A stretch of DNA of 64,000 nucleotides from Halothiobacillus sp045689735. GTDB taxonomy: Bacteria; Pseudomonadota; Gammaproteobacteria; Halothiobacillales; Halothiobacillaceae. The notes under the pieces are model-generated. The model saw nothing but the letters and a program-made list of their open reading frames with translations, had not been told where the DNA came from and made no database searches. The DNA is taken from contig NZ_CP142685.1 of NCBI RefSeq assembly GCF_045689735.1, forward strand, positions 930,001 to 994,000, given 5' to 3'. This document shows, in pieces, positions 33,098-40,976 of the stretch (its first letter is position 1; each line of letters opens with the position of its first letter). The translations under genes were made by a program, and so were the position numbers.

Positions 33098-33973
33098 TTA
33101 GCTGGTGAGTGAGAAAGTAATTGGTTGCAAATAACGCCATTGGATGGCGACGCCCCCTTGACTGGCTGGATAAAAATGCCAGTTACGAACCGCACGGATG
33201 GCCGATTGATCGAGCTGCGGATAACCACTGGAACGATGGATGCTCACATCCACGACATTCCCTTTGCTGTCGATAAGCAGCGACAGCACGACGGTACCCT
33301 CCTCGCCGCGCATACGCGCTGCACGAGGATAGTCTGGCGGGGGATTATTCCCCGCACGCGCATCTAAGCGAGGTTCCACAACCGGCGCGGTTTGCTGGAC
33401 GGGCGCAGGGCTTGCCGGTGCGCTTTGGGCTGGCGCAGGATCAGAGTTCTTAACCACTGAGTCAGTGGGTGGTGTCTTGCTTTCAGTTTGTTCCAGCGGT
33501 GCTTGGGGCTTTGGTTTTGCTGTCTTATGTATTTTGTGGTGCGGTACTTTTGGTTTTTTCTCTGGCGTCCGGATTTTAGATTGATGAGTTGTTTCCTGTG
33601 GCGTTGTCGGTTGTGCTTCAGCCTCGGGTGGTTTCTCCTCAAGCAACTTCTCTACGGATGGTTCCGGCAATGGCTTGGGCTCTGGTGGTGTCTGCGGTTC
33701 ATCTTCCACGGTTGCTATGTCGGGCGCGTTGCTGGGGGGTGTGTTGGTAGGCTCCGGTTCCGTGGGCGCAGCTTTCGCGACGCTAATCAATTCCCCCATG
33801 AGGGTCGGTACCGGCGCGGTAACTGGGTGAGGTGGTACGGCTTCTTGTTCCAACAACGCCCGGAGCGCAAAGCCATGTAGGCCGAGCACTAGGCAAAAAA
33901 TCAATACTTGGCTATCCCATGGCGGTCTGAGTGGGAAGTCCAATTTTTTATTCTTAATTTCTTTGCTTTTCAT
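33098..33973 (-). CDS. tonB: Energy transducer TonB
   Basis: A 291-residue protein. A short cytoplasmic Lys-rich tail and one membrane helix (VLIFCLVLGLHGFALRALL) precede a long Pro/Glu/Lys-rich periplasmic spacer (about residues 55-195). The C-terminal TonB domain includes PDYPRAARMRGEEGTVVLSLLID and SSGYPQLDQSAIRAVRNWHFYPA. ATG 33973 is chosen because it begins just before the cytoplasmic tail; an in-frame start at 34018 also exists. It heads the minus-strand operon opposite the receptor gene, under probable Fur control. Confidence 0.94.
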   Translation of the reverse strand: MKSKEIKNKKLDFPLRPPWDSQVLIFCLVLGLHGFALRALLEQEAVPPHPVTAPVPTLMGELISVAKAAPTEPEPTNTPPSNAPDIATVEDEPQTPPEPKPLPEPSVEKLLEEKPPEAEAQPTTPQETTHQSKIRTPEKKPKVPHHKIHKTAKPKPQAPLEQTESKTPPTDSVVKNSDPAPAQSAPASPAPVQQTAPVVEPRLDARAGNNPPPDYPRAARMRGEEGTVVLSLLIDSKGNVVDVSIHRSSGYPQLDQSAIRAVRNWHFYPASQGGVAIQWRYLQPITFSLTS

Positions 33974-34029
33974 GTTGTTATTTCTGTTTCCAGCAGGGTT
34001 CTTACGGCAACTGGCCACAGGCGTTCATT

Positions 34030-34059
34030 AAAAAAACGGCATGTCGCAATGACATGCCG
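34030..34059 (-). terminator. Minus-strand intrinsic terminator upstream of tonB
   Basis: A 9-bp perfect stem CGGCATGTC (34037-34045) / GACATGCCG (34051-34059) with a 5-nt loop. On the minus strand it is followed by seven Ts (34036-34030). It lies between the Fur-box region and the tonB start, 56 nt before the ATG, so it would stop transcripts coming from the Fur-box side before they reach tonB. Confidence 0.75.
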
Positions 34060-34196
34060 AAGTAGTTTCCTTGGCGCGCGCACCCGACTGCTGCGTGACG
34101 GATGCTGATCTAGGCACGACAGGTCAACAAAGACAGCGAGGAGATACTGTCAATGCCAATAATACCATCAAAACCGCAAGATGCAAGAGATATGTA

Positions 34197-34215
34197 AATG
34201 ATTGTAATTCTCATT
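34197..34215. promoter_or_regulatory. Putative Fur box between tonB operon and receptor gene
   Basis: AATGATTGTAATTCTCATT: AATGA and TCATT form an inverted repeat around an AT-rich centre, resembling the Fur 19-mer (GATAATGATAATCATTATC). It lies in the shared control region of two divergent iron-uptake operons. TACAAT on the minus strand overlaps the site and could be a -10 element. By-eye assignment. Confidence 0.6.
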
Positions 34216-34233
34216 AACATGAGGTAGGCTGCA

Positions 34234-34258
34234 CGAACACTCAGTGGTTGAGTGTTCG
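34234..34258 (+). promoter_or_regulatory. Hairpin in the 5' leader of the receptor gene
   Basis: A 10-bp perfect stem CGAACACTCA (34234-34243) / TGAGTGTTCG (34249-34258) with a 5-nt loop, 56 nt before the receptor ATG. There is no T-run, so it is not a terminator. Options are an mRNA-stability or translation-control element, or a dyad operator. Confidence 0.5.
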
Positions 34259-34313
34259 GGTTCCTCCCGGGGTGAGTCAGTAAACTTTTTAAATCAATAA
34301 ATTGGAGTGAAAA

Positions 34314-36581
34314 ATGATTCGTAGCAGAAAACACACTCATGATGCGGCAGTGCTGCTGCTGGCATTGGGGTCTGGCTTAGGTGTGGCTCAGGCGGATGAG
34401 AGTGTTCTACCTTCTGTCACGGTTTCCGGGCAATCTGAACAAAACGACATTAAAGTTGATCAGCTGTCTTCAGGCAAATTCAGTCAGCCTTTGGTGGATA
34501 CGCCGCAAACGGTGACGGTCATCAATCAGGCCTTGATGCAGCAACAGGGCGCGAACACCCTCACAGAAGCCCTGCGGAACACGCCTGGTGTCTCCACTTT
34601 TTACCTTGGGGAAAATGGGAACACGACGACCGGGGATTCGGTTTACATGCGTGGATATGATGCCTCCAGCAGTATTTATGTTGACGGTGTGCAAGACCTG
34701 GGTGCGATTTCCCGTGATATGTTCAATGTTGATCAGGTAGAAGTGATCAAAGGCGCTGCGGGTACGGATTATGGTCTTACCAGTCCTTCAGGTTCGATAA
34801 ATCTGGTGACCAAGCAGGCGAATCTGATGAACAAAACATCCGGCTCGCTGGAGTTGGGCAGCTCTTATACTCGTGCCACTGCGGATATCAATCATAAAAT
34901 TGATGGGCTGAAAGGTGCCGCTGTCCGTGTGAATGTCATGGGGCAAAAAGCGGATGTACCAGGCCGGGATTCGGTTGAAAATAATCGTGCGGGTATTGCT
35001 GCATCGCTGGCTTTGGGTTTAGGCACTGCCAACCGTCTCTGGTTTGATGCCATGTATTTAAAGCAGAATAATGTGCCGGATGGGGGCGTTCCGACTATTG
35101 GCTTGCCAGGTTATACCTCGCCGGATCCTAAACGCCCCTATCTCTCAAATGCCCCTGCGGTAGATCCGTCGAATTTTTACGGCACAGACTCGGATTACCA
35201 AAAGGTGACTTCCAGTCGTTATACCCTGACGCTGGAACATGACTTTAATGAAAATACCACGCTGCGTAATGTCACTCGTTGGGCAGAAACCCAAAACGAT
35301 TATTTGCTGACTTCATTTATGGGGTCTGCGGCAAACTGGCTGACACCGAACCCCACGGATTTATCGACTTGGTCGATCGCACGCAGCCTGCCAACATTCT
35401 TGAATCAGCGTAATACGATTCTGACCAATCAAACCAGTCTGAAATCTCGTTTGCAGACCGGTACGGTTCAGCACGATACCTTGATTGGTTTCGAGTTGAC
35501 TCAATCTAAACAGAATAATTTGAGCTACGCCACAACGGGTGCATGGCCGGCCGCGAATTTGTATGCCCCTAATCCTTCCGTGACCGGCCTGTCCTGGCGT
35601 TTGAACGGGGGGCATGCTGATGGAGTATCCAACACGGCCGCCATTTATGCCTTTGATACCGCGCATCTTACCGATCGTTGGCTAATCACAGGTGGGATTC
35701 GTCTGGATCACTATCGAACCAGTTTTGACTCGATTCAAGCCTGTGGCACGGGTAGCGGGGCGCCCGCTTGTACCAGTGGGGCTCCGGTCGGCACGCTGGT
35801 GACTGCAGCAGATTTGTCGACTTCGGGTAATGCGACCAGTTGGAAATTAGGCACGGTTTTCAAGCTCACGCCGGATAGCAGCCTGTATGTGAACTATGCC
35901 AATGCGCAGCTCCCCCCGGGCAGCGCGAACTTTCAGCTATCTAGCAGCGCAAACGCGGCGAATAATCCGAATTATGCGCCACAAAAAACTAAAACCATTG
36001 AGGCGGGTGCCAAGTGGAATGTGTTAGACAATCGGCTCGGCCTCGCCGCTGCGGTGTACCGCACGGATGTGCTCAATGGCATTGTGCAGGATCCCATCAG
36101 TCTGCAGTATTACCAGACCGGCAAACAGCGTGTTCAAGGTATTGAGCTTTCGGCTGTTGGGAATATCAATCCCGATTGGCAGGTCAATGCCGGCTGGACT
36201 CTGATGGATACCAAAGTGACCAGTGGGCCTGCGGTTGGTAATGATCCGGACGATTATCAGCTGAATTACACCCCGAAAACTGCCTTTACCGCCTGGACCA
36301 GTTACCGCGTTACGCCGAAGCTGACCTTGGGTGGCGGTCCGCGCTACACAGGCATGCTTCAGCGCGGTAAAGATGGTGCCGTGGGTACGCCGCAATTTGC
36401 TGATGCATATTGGGTTGTTGATGCCATGGCGTCTTATCAAGTGACCAAGGCAATGTCATTGCAATTGAATGTGTATAACTTATTCAATAAAGAATATGTC
36501 GCTGCAATCAATAAAAGTGGTTATCGCTATACCCCAGGAATGCCGCGTACTGTTCGTTTGACAGCCGCCGTTCAGTTCTGA
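34314..36581 (+). CDS. TonB-dependent siderophore receptor
   Basis: A 755-residue outer-membrane receptor. The signal peptide is residues 1-26 (ends AQA). The TonB box/plug start includes SVTVSGQ. Plug motifs: QPLVDTPQTVTVINQALMQQ, LTEALRNTPGVSTF and VYMRGYDASSSIYVDGVQD, and VEVIKGAAGTDYG. The barrel ends in the aromatic-terminated strand RTVRLTAAVQF. The form resembles the Fiu/PiuA/FhuE class of siderophore receptors. GGAGTG precedes the ATG. The downstream piuC-like gene supports a catecholate or similar ligand, but the ligand is not proven. No siderophore biosynthesis genes are seen. Confidence 0.93.
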   Translation: MIRSRKHTHDAAVLLLALGSGLGVAQADESVLPSVTVSGQSEQNDIKVDQLSSGKFSQPLVDTPQTVTVINQALMQQQGANTLTEALRNTPGVSTFYLGENGNTTTGDSVYMRGYDASSSIYVDGVQDLGAISRDMFNVDQVEVIKGAAGTDYGLTSPSGSINLVTKQANLMNKTSGSLELGSSYTRATADINHKIDGLKGAAVRVNVMGQKADVPGRDSVENNRAGIAASLALGLGTANRLWFDAMYLKQNNVPDGGVPTIGLPGYTSPDPKRPYLSNAPAVDPSNFYGTDSDYQKVTSSRYTLTLEHDFNENTTLRNVTRWAETQNDYLLTSFMGSAANWLTPNPTDLSTWSIARSLPTFLNQRNTILTNQTSLKSRLQTGTVQHDTLIGFELTQSKQNNLSYATTGAWPAANLYAPNPSVTGLSWRLNGGHADGVSNTAAIYAFDTAHLTDRWLITGGIRLDHYRTSFDSIQACGTGSGAPACTSGAPVGTLVTAADLSTSGNATSWKLGTVFKLTPDSSLYVNYANAQLPPGSANFQLSSSANAANNPNYAPQKTKTIEAGAKWNVLDNRLGLAAAVYRTDVLNGIVQDPISLQYYQTGKQRVQGIELSAVGNINPDWQVNAGWTLMDTKVTSGPAVGNDPDDYQLNYTPKTAFTAWTSYRVTPKLTLGGGPRYTGMLQRGKDGAVGTPQFADAYWVVDAMASYQVTKAMSLQLNVYNLFNKEYVAAINKSGYRYTPGMPRTVRLTAAVQF

Positions 36582-36668
36582 TGATTTGATCATGGCAAGG
36601 ATGCCTAGTTGATTTATGCAGGGACGCCCTAATTTCATTTCGGGGTCTTTGCCCTGAGGATATTAATC

Positions 36669-37346
36669 ATGATGCTGCATTTGGCAGAGGTATTAGACAA
36701 AAACACAGTGTCTGAATTTCGGCAACAATTGGATGCTGCCGATTGGGTTGATGGTCGCCAAACCGTGGGCGCACAAGGCGCTCGCGTTAAGCAAAACCGG
36801 CAGCTTGACCCCGGATCTGCACTCGCCATCGCCCTGGGGAAAAAAATTCTCAGCGCATTGGCGAAACATCCATTGTATTTTGCCGCCGCATTACCTCGAC
36901 GAGTCGTTCCGCCATTATTCAATCATTACGCTGGCGGGGGGCATTATGGTTTCCATGTTGATGGTTCCGTTCGTCACGAGGCGGATGGCAGTCTGTTGCG
37001 AACGGATCTTTCCTGCACATTGTTTCTGGCTGAACCGACGGAATACGACGGCGGCGAGTTGGTGGTGCACGATACCTACGGTCAGCATGAGGTCAAATTA
37101 CCGGCCGGGGATCTCATCCTGTACCCGTCCTCAAGTTTGCATGCCGTGATGCCGGTTACCCGGGGGGCTCGGGTGGCATCTTTTTTCTGGATTCAAAGCA
37201 TGATTCGTGATGATGCGCGCCGCTTGCAGCTCTTCGAGCTCGATCAAACCATTCAACGACTGCGAGCCAAAATAGGCGATGACGCGGAAGTTCTGCATTT
37301 GACCAATTTGTACCACAACCTGCTGCGGCAATGGGCGGAGGTATGA
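36669..37346 (+). CDS. piuC: PiuC/YbiX-type Fe(II)/2-oxoglutarate dioxygenase
   Basis: A 225-residue PKHD-type hydroxylase. The iron triad is H96-x-D98 (YGFHVDGSVRH) and H158 (SSSLHAVMPVTRGAR), with the 2-oxoglutarate arginine R168. LFLAEPTEYDGGELVVHDTYG is a family hallmark. piuC genes characteristically accompany TonB-dependent receptors for catecholate siderophores and are iron-regulated, as here. The enzyme's substrate is not established. A GAGGATATT sequence precedes the ATG. The stop overlaps the start region of the next gene. Confidence 0.92.
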   Translation: MMLHLAEVLDKNTVSEFRQQLDAADWVDGRQTVGAQGARVKQNRQLDPGSALAIALGKKILSALAKHPLYFAAALPRRVVPPLFNHYAGGGHYGFHVDGSVRHEADGSLLRTDLSCTLFLAEPTEYDGGELVVHDTYGQHEVKLPAGDLILYPSSSLHAVMPVTRGARVASFFWIQSMIRDDARRLQLFELDQTIQRLRAKIGDDAEVLHLTNLYHNLLRQWAEV

Positions 37347-39865
37347 TGGTGCATCAATCCAAGCTGCATGTCGCAGATCGACCGTTCGTCCAGGCATCTT
37401 TTCGTTGGCTCCACCGTTGGGCCGGTATTCTCGCCGGTCTGGTGCTGGCCGTTGTTGGTGCCACAGGCGCGATCATGTCTTTCCAGGATGATTTGTTGCG
37501 TTGGGTCAATCCCGGTGTCATGCGCGTCGTGGTGCCAGAGGCCGGAGCCGTCCTACCCCTGCCTGAATTGGTTGCCCGAATCGAGGCACAGAAGCGCTCG
37601 CAACCTATTGCCACGCTGCGCTGGACGAGCAACCCGGAAGACAGTGTTTGGGTTGGATTCCGAACGCGCGGTAGACCTGAGGGGGAATTTGTTAACCCGT
37701 ACACGGGTGAGCTGTTAGGCAAGGCGCGAGGAGAAGAGTTTTTTCACACGGTAGAAAATCTTCATCGCCGGTTACTCGCCGGTGAGGTCGGAAAAGCCAT
37801 TACTGGCGCATCCGCACTGATTTTTTTGGCGCTGGCGATTTCCGGTATCTTGATTCGGTTGCGCCGAGCCGGGCTTAAATATTGGCTGGTTCCGATTCAG
37901 CGCGGTTCGGCTGCCGCCAAAATTCATTCTTGGCATTCTGTTTTCGGGACTTGGTTTCTGTTGCCTTTCGTGTTGGTCATCTTGACGGGACTGTATTGGT
38001 CCTACGATTGGTCGCGTAACTTATGGCATGAGCTATCCGGTGCGCCCAAGGGGAAACCGGTGGCGCTCAAACTGGCTGAAGCCAGCCAGGGCGCACTGGA
38101 TTGGCAGGCGATTTCGGATCGATTGTCGAGGCTTCCCGCGACGCGGGTGCAGTTTTTTGTTCCAGCGAAGCCGGACGAAGCCCTGCGAGTAATGTGGCAA
38201 GATTCTGAAACGCCGCATCAGCGCGCGTTCAACACATTGCAACTGAATCCGTCCACCGGCGCGGTTCTTGCCGATCAGCGCTTTGCCGATCAGCCTGTGG
38301 GCACCCGTTTGGTTCGCAGCATGTTCGCGCTTCACTCCGGTGAATATTTCGGCATTGCTGGCGTGTGGGTCATGTTTTTTGCCAGTTTATCGTTGCCGTT
38401 GTTTTTCCTGAGTGGGGGGTGGCTGTATCTGCGCCGTAAATTTCGGCATTCAACGGATGCCGCCCCCGAAAGTGCGGCGATTCTAGTGGTCTACGCCAGT
38501 CAAACAGGTACGGCCGAGCGATTGGCGCAAATGACGGCACAGCGGATCGAGGCGGCGCAGAAAAAAGTGAAGTTTCTGCCATTGGAAGCCTTGTCACCCC
38601 GAGACATTGACGCTTCTTCCGTCCTCTTATTCATCGTCAGTACTTTTGGCGATGGTGAAGCGCCGGATCACGCTGCGGGGGCTTTCGAGACGCTGTTTCA
38701 ACCCAACCTGTCCATGACTGGGCGTCGTTTTGCCATTTTGGGTCTGGGTGATCGCCGGTATCAAAAATTTTGCGGTTTCGCCGAGGAACTGCGGGCGCGC
38801 CTGCTGGCCGCACAGGCGGTTGAGTGGTTCCCTTTGCGCAAGGTTGATCAGGCAGATCCCGCAACGATTAACGACTGGTTTGTGCAAATCGCCGCAGTTT
38901 GCTCCGCTGATTCGAAAACGCAGACGGAGGCGGATACGGCGCAGTGGCAGCTTCGGCGGCGTCAACTGCTCAATCCCAGTGGGGTCGGTGGCGCGACTTA
39001 TGAGATCGAGTTGGCCTGTCCCGATACGCTTCATGCCAATTGGCAGGCGGGCGCCTTGGTTGAAATATTGCCGCAGCACGCTCGTGACCATGTTCTTCAA
39101 TGGCTGAATAAGGTTGGGATCGAGGCCGGGCAGCCGGTTATGGTGGGTGAACAGCAGTTGCAGATCGAGGAGGTGCTGGTTAACCGAGAACTCCATCAGC
39201 CGCCCGTGAATCCCTCGCCGCAGGATTTGCAGTCCTGGGTCGATGGTTTGCCCCGTTTGGCAGCGAGGACTTACTCCGTCGCATCACTACCTGATGCGGG
39301 GATCGTTCGACTCCTTGTTCGACAGGTAAAAAACGCAGCGGGTGAGTTGGGTCTGGCCTCTGGTTGGCTGACCGCTCATGCCCGTCTGGGAGAAAGCGTA
39401 ACCGTGCGTTTGCGGCAGAATCCGTCATTTCTGCCCATGCTTGATGCGAATGTCCCTTGCTTGTTCATCGCCAATGGTACGGGTATGGCGGGCATCCGCG
39501 CCCAGATTGAAGCCCGAATTGCAGCAGGTGCGCGTCGCAACTGGTTAATACTGGGTGAGCGAACACCGCAGGATGCGTATTGGTCGGAAATGTGGCGTTT
39601 GTGGGAAACCCAGGGCTTTATTGAACGGATTGATTGGGTGTTCTCTCGAATACCAACTGCCGGAGAGATGCGTTATGTACAGCACAAACTGGGTGCTGCA
39701 CACCGCGAGGTTAAGAAGTATCTCGATGATCAGGCGGTCGTTTTCGTCTGCGGTAGTGCGCAAGGCATGGCGCCTGCAGTCGCCTCCGTGTTTGCTAGCG
39801 TGCTGGGTGCGGAAAAATGGCGTGAATTCCGACGGTCTGGGCGCTATCGACAAGATGTCTATTGA
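37346..39865 (+). CDS. PepSY-TM / flavodoxin / FNR fusion reductase
   Basis: An 839-residue membrane flavoprotein with three modules. Residues 1-365 are a PepSY-associated TM domain (SFRWLHRWAGILAGLVLAVVGATGA; HSWHSVFGTWFLLPFVLVILTG; FALHSGEYFGIAGVWVMFFASLSLPLFFLSG). Residues about 382-525 are a flavodoxin (ILVVYASQTGTAERLAQMTA; IVSTFGDGEAPDHA). Residues about 540-839 are a CysJ/NOS-type FAD-NADPH reductase (ARTYSVASLP; CLFIANGTGMAGIRAQIEAR; VVFVCGSAQGMAP). Likely role: carries electrons from NADPH across the inner membrane to reduce a ferric chelate. ATG 37346 has GGAGG 4 nt upstream; 37343 would be too close. Confidence 0.88.
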   Translation: MVHQSKLHVADRPFVQASFRWLHRWAGILAGLVLAVVGATGAIMSFQDDLLRWVNPGVMRVVVPEAGAVLPLPELVARIEAQKRSQPIATLRWTSNPEDSVWVGFRTRGRPEGEFVNPYTGELLGKARGEEFFHTVENLHRRLLAGEVGKAITGASALIFLALAISGILIRLRRAGLKYWLVPIQRGSAAAKIHSWHSVFGTWFLLPFVLVILTGLYWSYDWSRNLWHELSGAPKGKPVALKLAEASQGALDWQAISDRLSRLPATRVQFFVPAKPDEALRVMWQDSETPHQRAFNTLQLNPSTGAVLADQRFADQPVGTRLVRSMFALHSGEYFGIAGVWVMFFASLSLPLFFLSGGWLYLRRKFRHSTDAAPESAAILVVYASQTGTAERLAQMTAQRIEAAQKKVKFLPLEALSPRDIDASSVLLFIVSTFGDGEAPDHAAGAFETLFQPNLSMTGRRFAILGLGDRRYQKFCGFAEELRARLLAAQAVEWFPLRKVDQADPATINDWFVQIAAVCSADSKTQTEADTAQWQLRRRQLLNPSGVGGATYEIELACPDTLHANWQAGALVEILPQHARDHVLQWLNKVGIEAGQPVMVGEQQLQIEEVLVNRELHQPPVNPSPQDLQSWVDGLPRLAARTYSVASLPDAGIVRLLVRQVKNAAGELGLASGWLTAHARLGESVTVRLRQNPSFLPMLDANVPCLFIANGTGMAGIRAQIEARIAAGARRNWLILGERTPQDAYWSEMWRLWETQGFIERIDWVFSRIPTAGEMRYVQHKLGAAHREVKKYLDDQAVVFVCGSAQGMAPAVASVFASVLGAEKWREFRRSGRYRQDVY

Positions 39866-39869
39866 CCGC

Positions 39870-39921
39870 CTAACAGGTTGTTGAAAAATGGGTTTTATGC
39901 CCATTTTCAACTCGATTAGTC
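39870..39921. repeat. Dispersed hairpin repeat, copy 2
   Basis: CTAACAGG followed by GTTGAAAAATGGG (39880-39892) and its near-inverse CCCATTTTCAAC (39900-39911), with one bulged base, then CTCGATTAGTCG. It matches copy 1 at 31702-31757 in order, orientation and outer bases, while the loop and inner stem differ. It lies directly after the fusion-reductase stop. Confidence 0.7.
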
Positions 39922-39981
39922 GCGACGGGCTTACCCCATCCTGACTCGGTTACCGCGATTGCACTGCGCGGTAAATTTGCT

Positions 39982-40910
39982 CTAGCTGTGTAATCCCACC
40001 AGGTTATTCAGTGGATTCAAGCGGCTGACGGGGGGCAAGTATCCCAGACTGGCGTGTGGCCGATGCCAGTTATAGCGATGCAGCCATTCTGACAAATGCT
40101 CGGTGCGCTGGCAGGACGATTCATAGCTTCGCGCGTAGGCCCACTCGCGCAAGGCTGTCTGGATGAAGCGTTCTGCTTTGCCGTTGGTGCGCGGCGTATA
40201 GGGCTTCGTCCGCTTGTGACGGATACCGAGTCGGCGGCACAGCCGTGCGAATTTGCGCGAGCGGTACGCCACGCCGTTGTCCGTCAGCACCCGTTCGAAA
40301 CGGATACCCAGACGGCGGTAAACCCGCACCGCCTGCAACAATGCCTTGCAGGCCGAGTGGGCCGTCTCGTCAGGGAACACATTGGCCGTGGCGACGCGCG
40401 AATGATCGTCGATGGCGATATGCACGTACTCCCAGCCCATGCCGCGCGAGTTCACCGTCCGATCCGCCGTGACCCGGTGGCCGGGGCGGGCAAAGCGCCC
40501 GAGTTTCTTGATATCCAGGTGCAGCATCGCGCCGGGGGTCTCGTGCTCGTAGCGCTGGATCGGCGGCGCAGGTTCAAGACTGGCGAGCCGGTTCAAGCCC
40601 CGACGCTGCTGTGGCCAACGCCCAGCGTCTGGCTGATCTGCCGGTAAGTCTGGCGTTCGCTGCGCGCGGCGACGATTTGCGCACAGGTCGCTTCAGGGAG
40701 TGCGTGCGGGCAGTGATGCGGACGCGAGCTGCGGTCGAACAGACCCGGCAGCCCTTCTTCGCGGAAACGGCTCAGCCATTTGTACGCCGTGTGAACGCTC
40801 ACCCCGGCAGCCTGAGCAGCCTCTTCCGGGCGCAGGCCGTGTTCGAGAATGCGTTCGACCAAAAGGGCTCGACCGCGCTGCGTTAATCGGGCATTTTAAT
40901 GACTGTTCAT
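39982..40910 (-). pseudogene. Disrupted IS481-family transposase
   Basis: The N-terminal HTH part (RILEHGLRPEEAAQAAGVSV, PGLFDRSSRPHHCPH) ends at 40593, and the catalytic part continues in another frame from 40596 (LHLDIKKLGRFARPGHRV; ERVLTDNGVAYRSR; TNGKAERFIQTALREWAYAR; LHRYNWHRPH), with the DDE residues intact. The natural start is ATG 40910 (MNSH-x-NARL, as in IS481 MNxHKxARL), but the fifth codon is TAA (40898-40896) where lysine is expected. The frame break lies near 40595. Two lesions make it non-functional. The left IS end is not clear. Confidence 0.88.
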
Positions 40911-40974
40911 TCGGGTCTCCGGAAATTGGATGGGTTTCGCAGCCCCAATTCTCCGGGTATACCCCGAGTGAACA
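40904..40974. repeat. 71-bp imperfect inverted repeat between the IS remnant and ovoB
   Basis: Outer arms TGTTCATTCGGG (40904-40915) and CCCGAGTGAACA (40963-40974) match at 11 of 12 positions. Inner arms (CTCCGGAAATTGG and CCAATTCTCCGG) continue the pairing. It includes the transposase start codon, so it could be an IS end. It also follows the ovoB stop and could fold in that mRNA. Confidence 0.5.
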
Positions 40975-40976
40975 AC

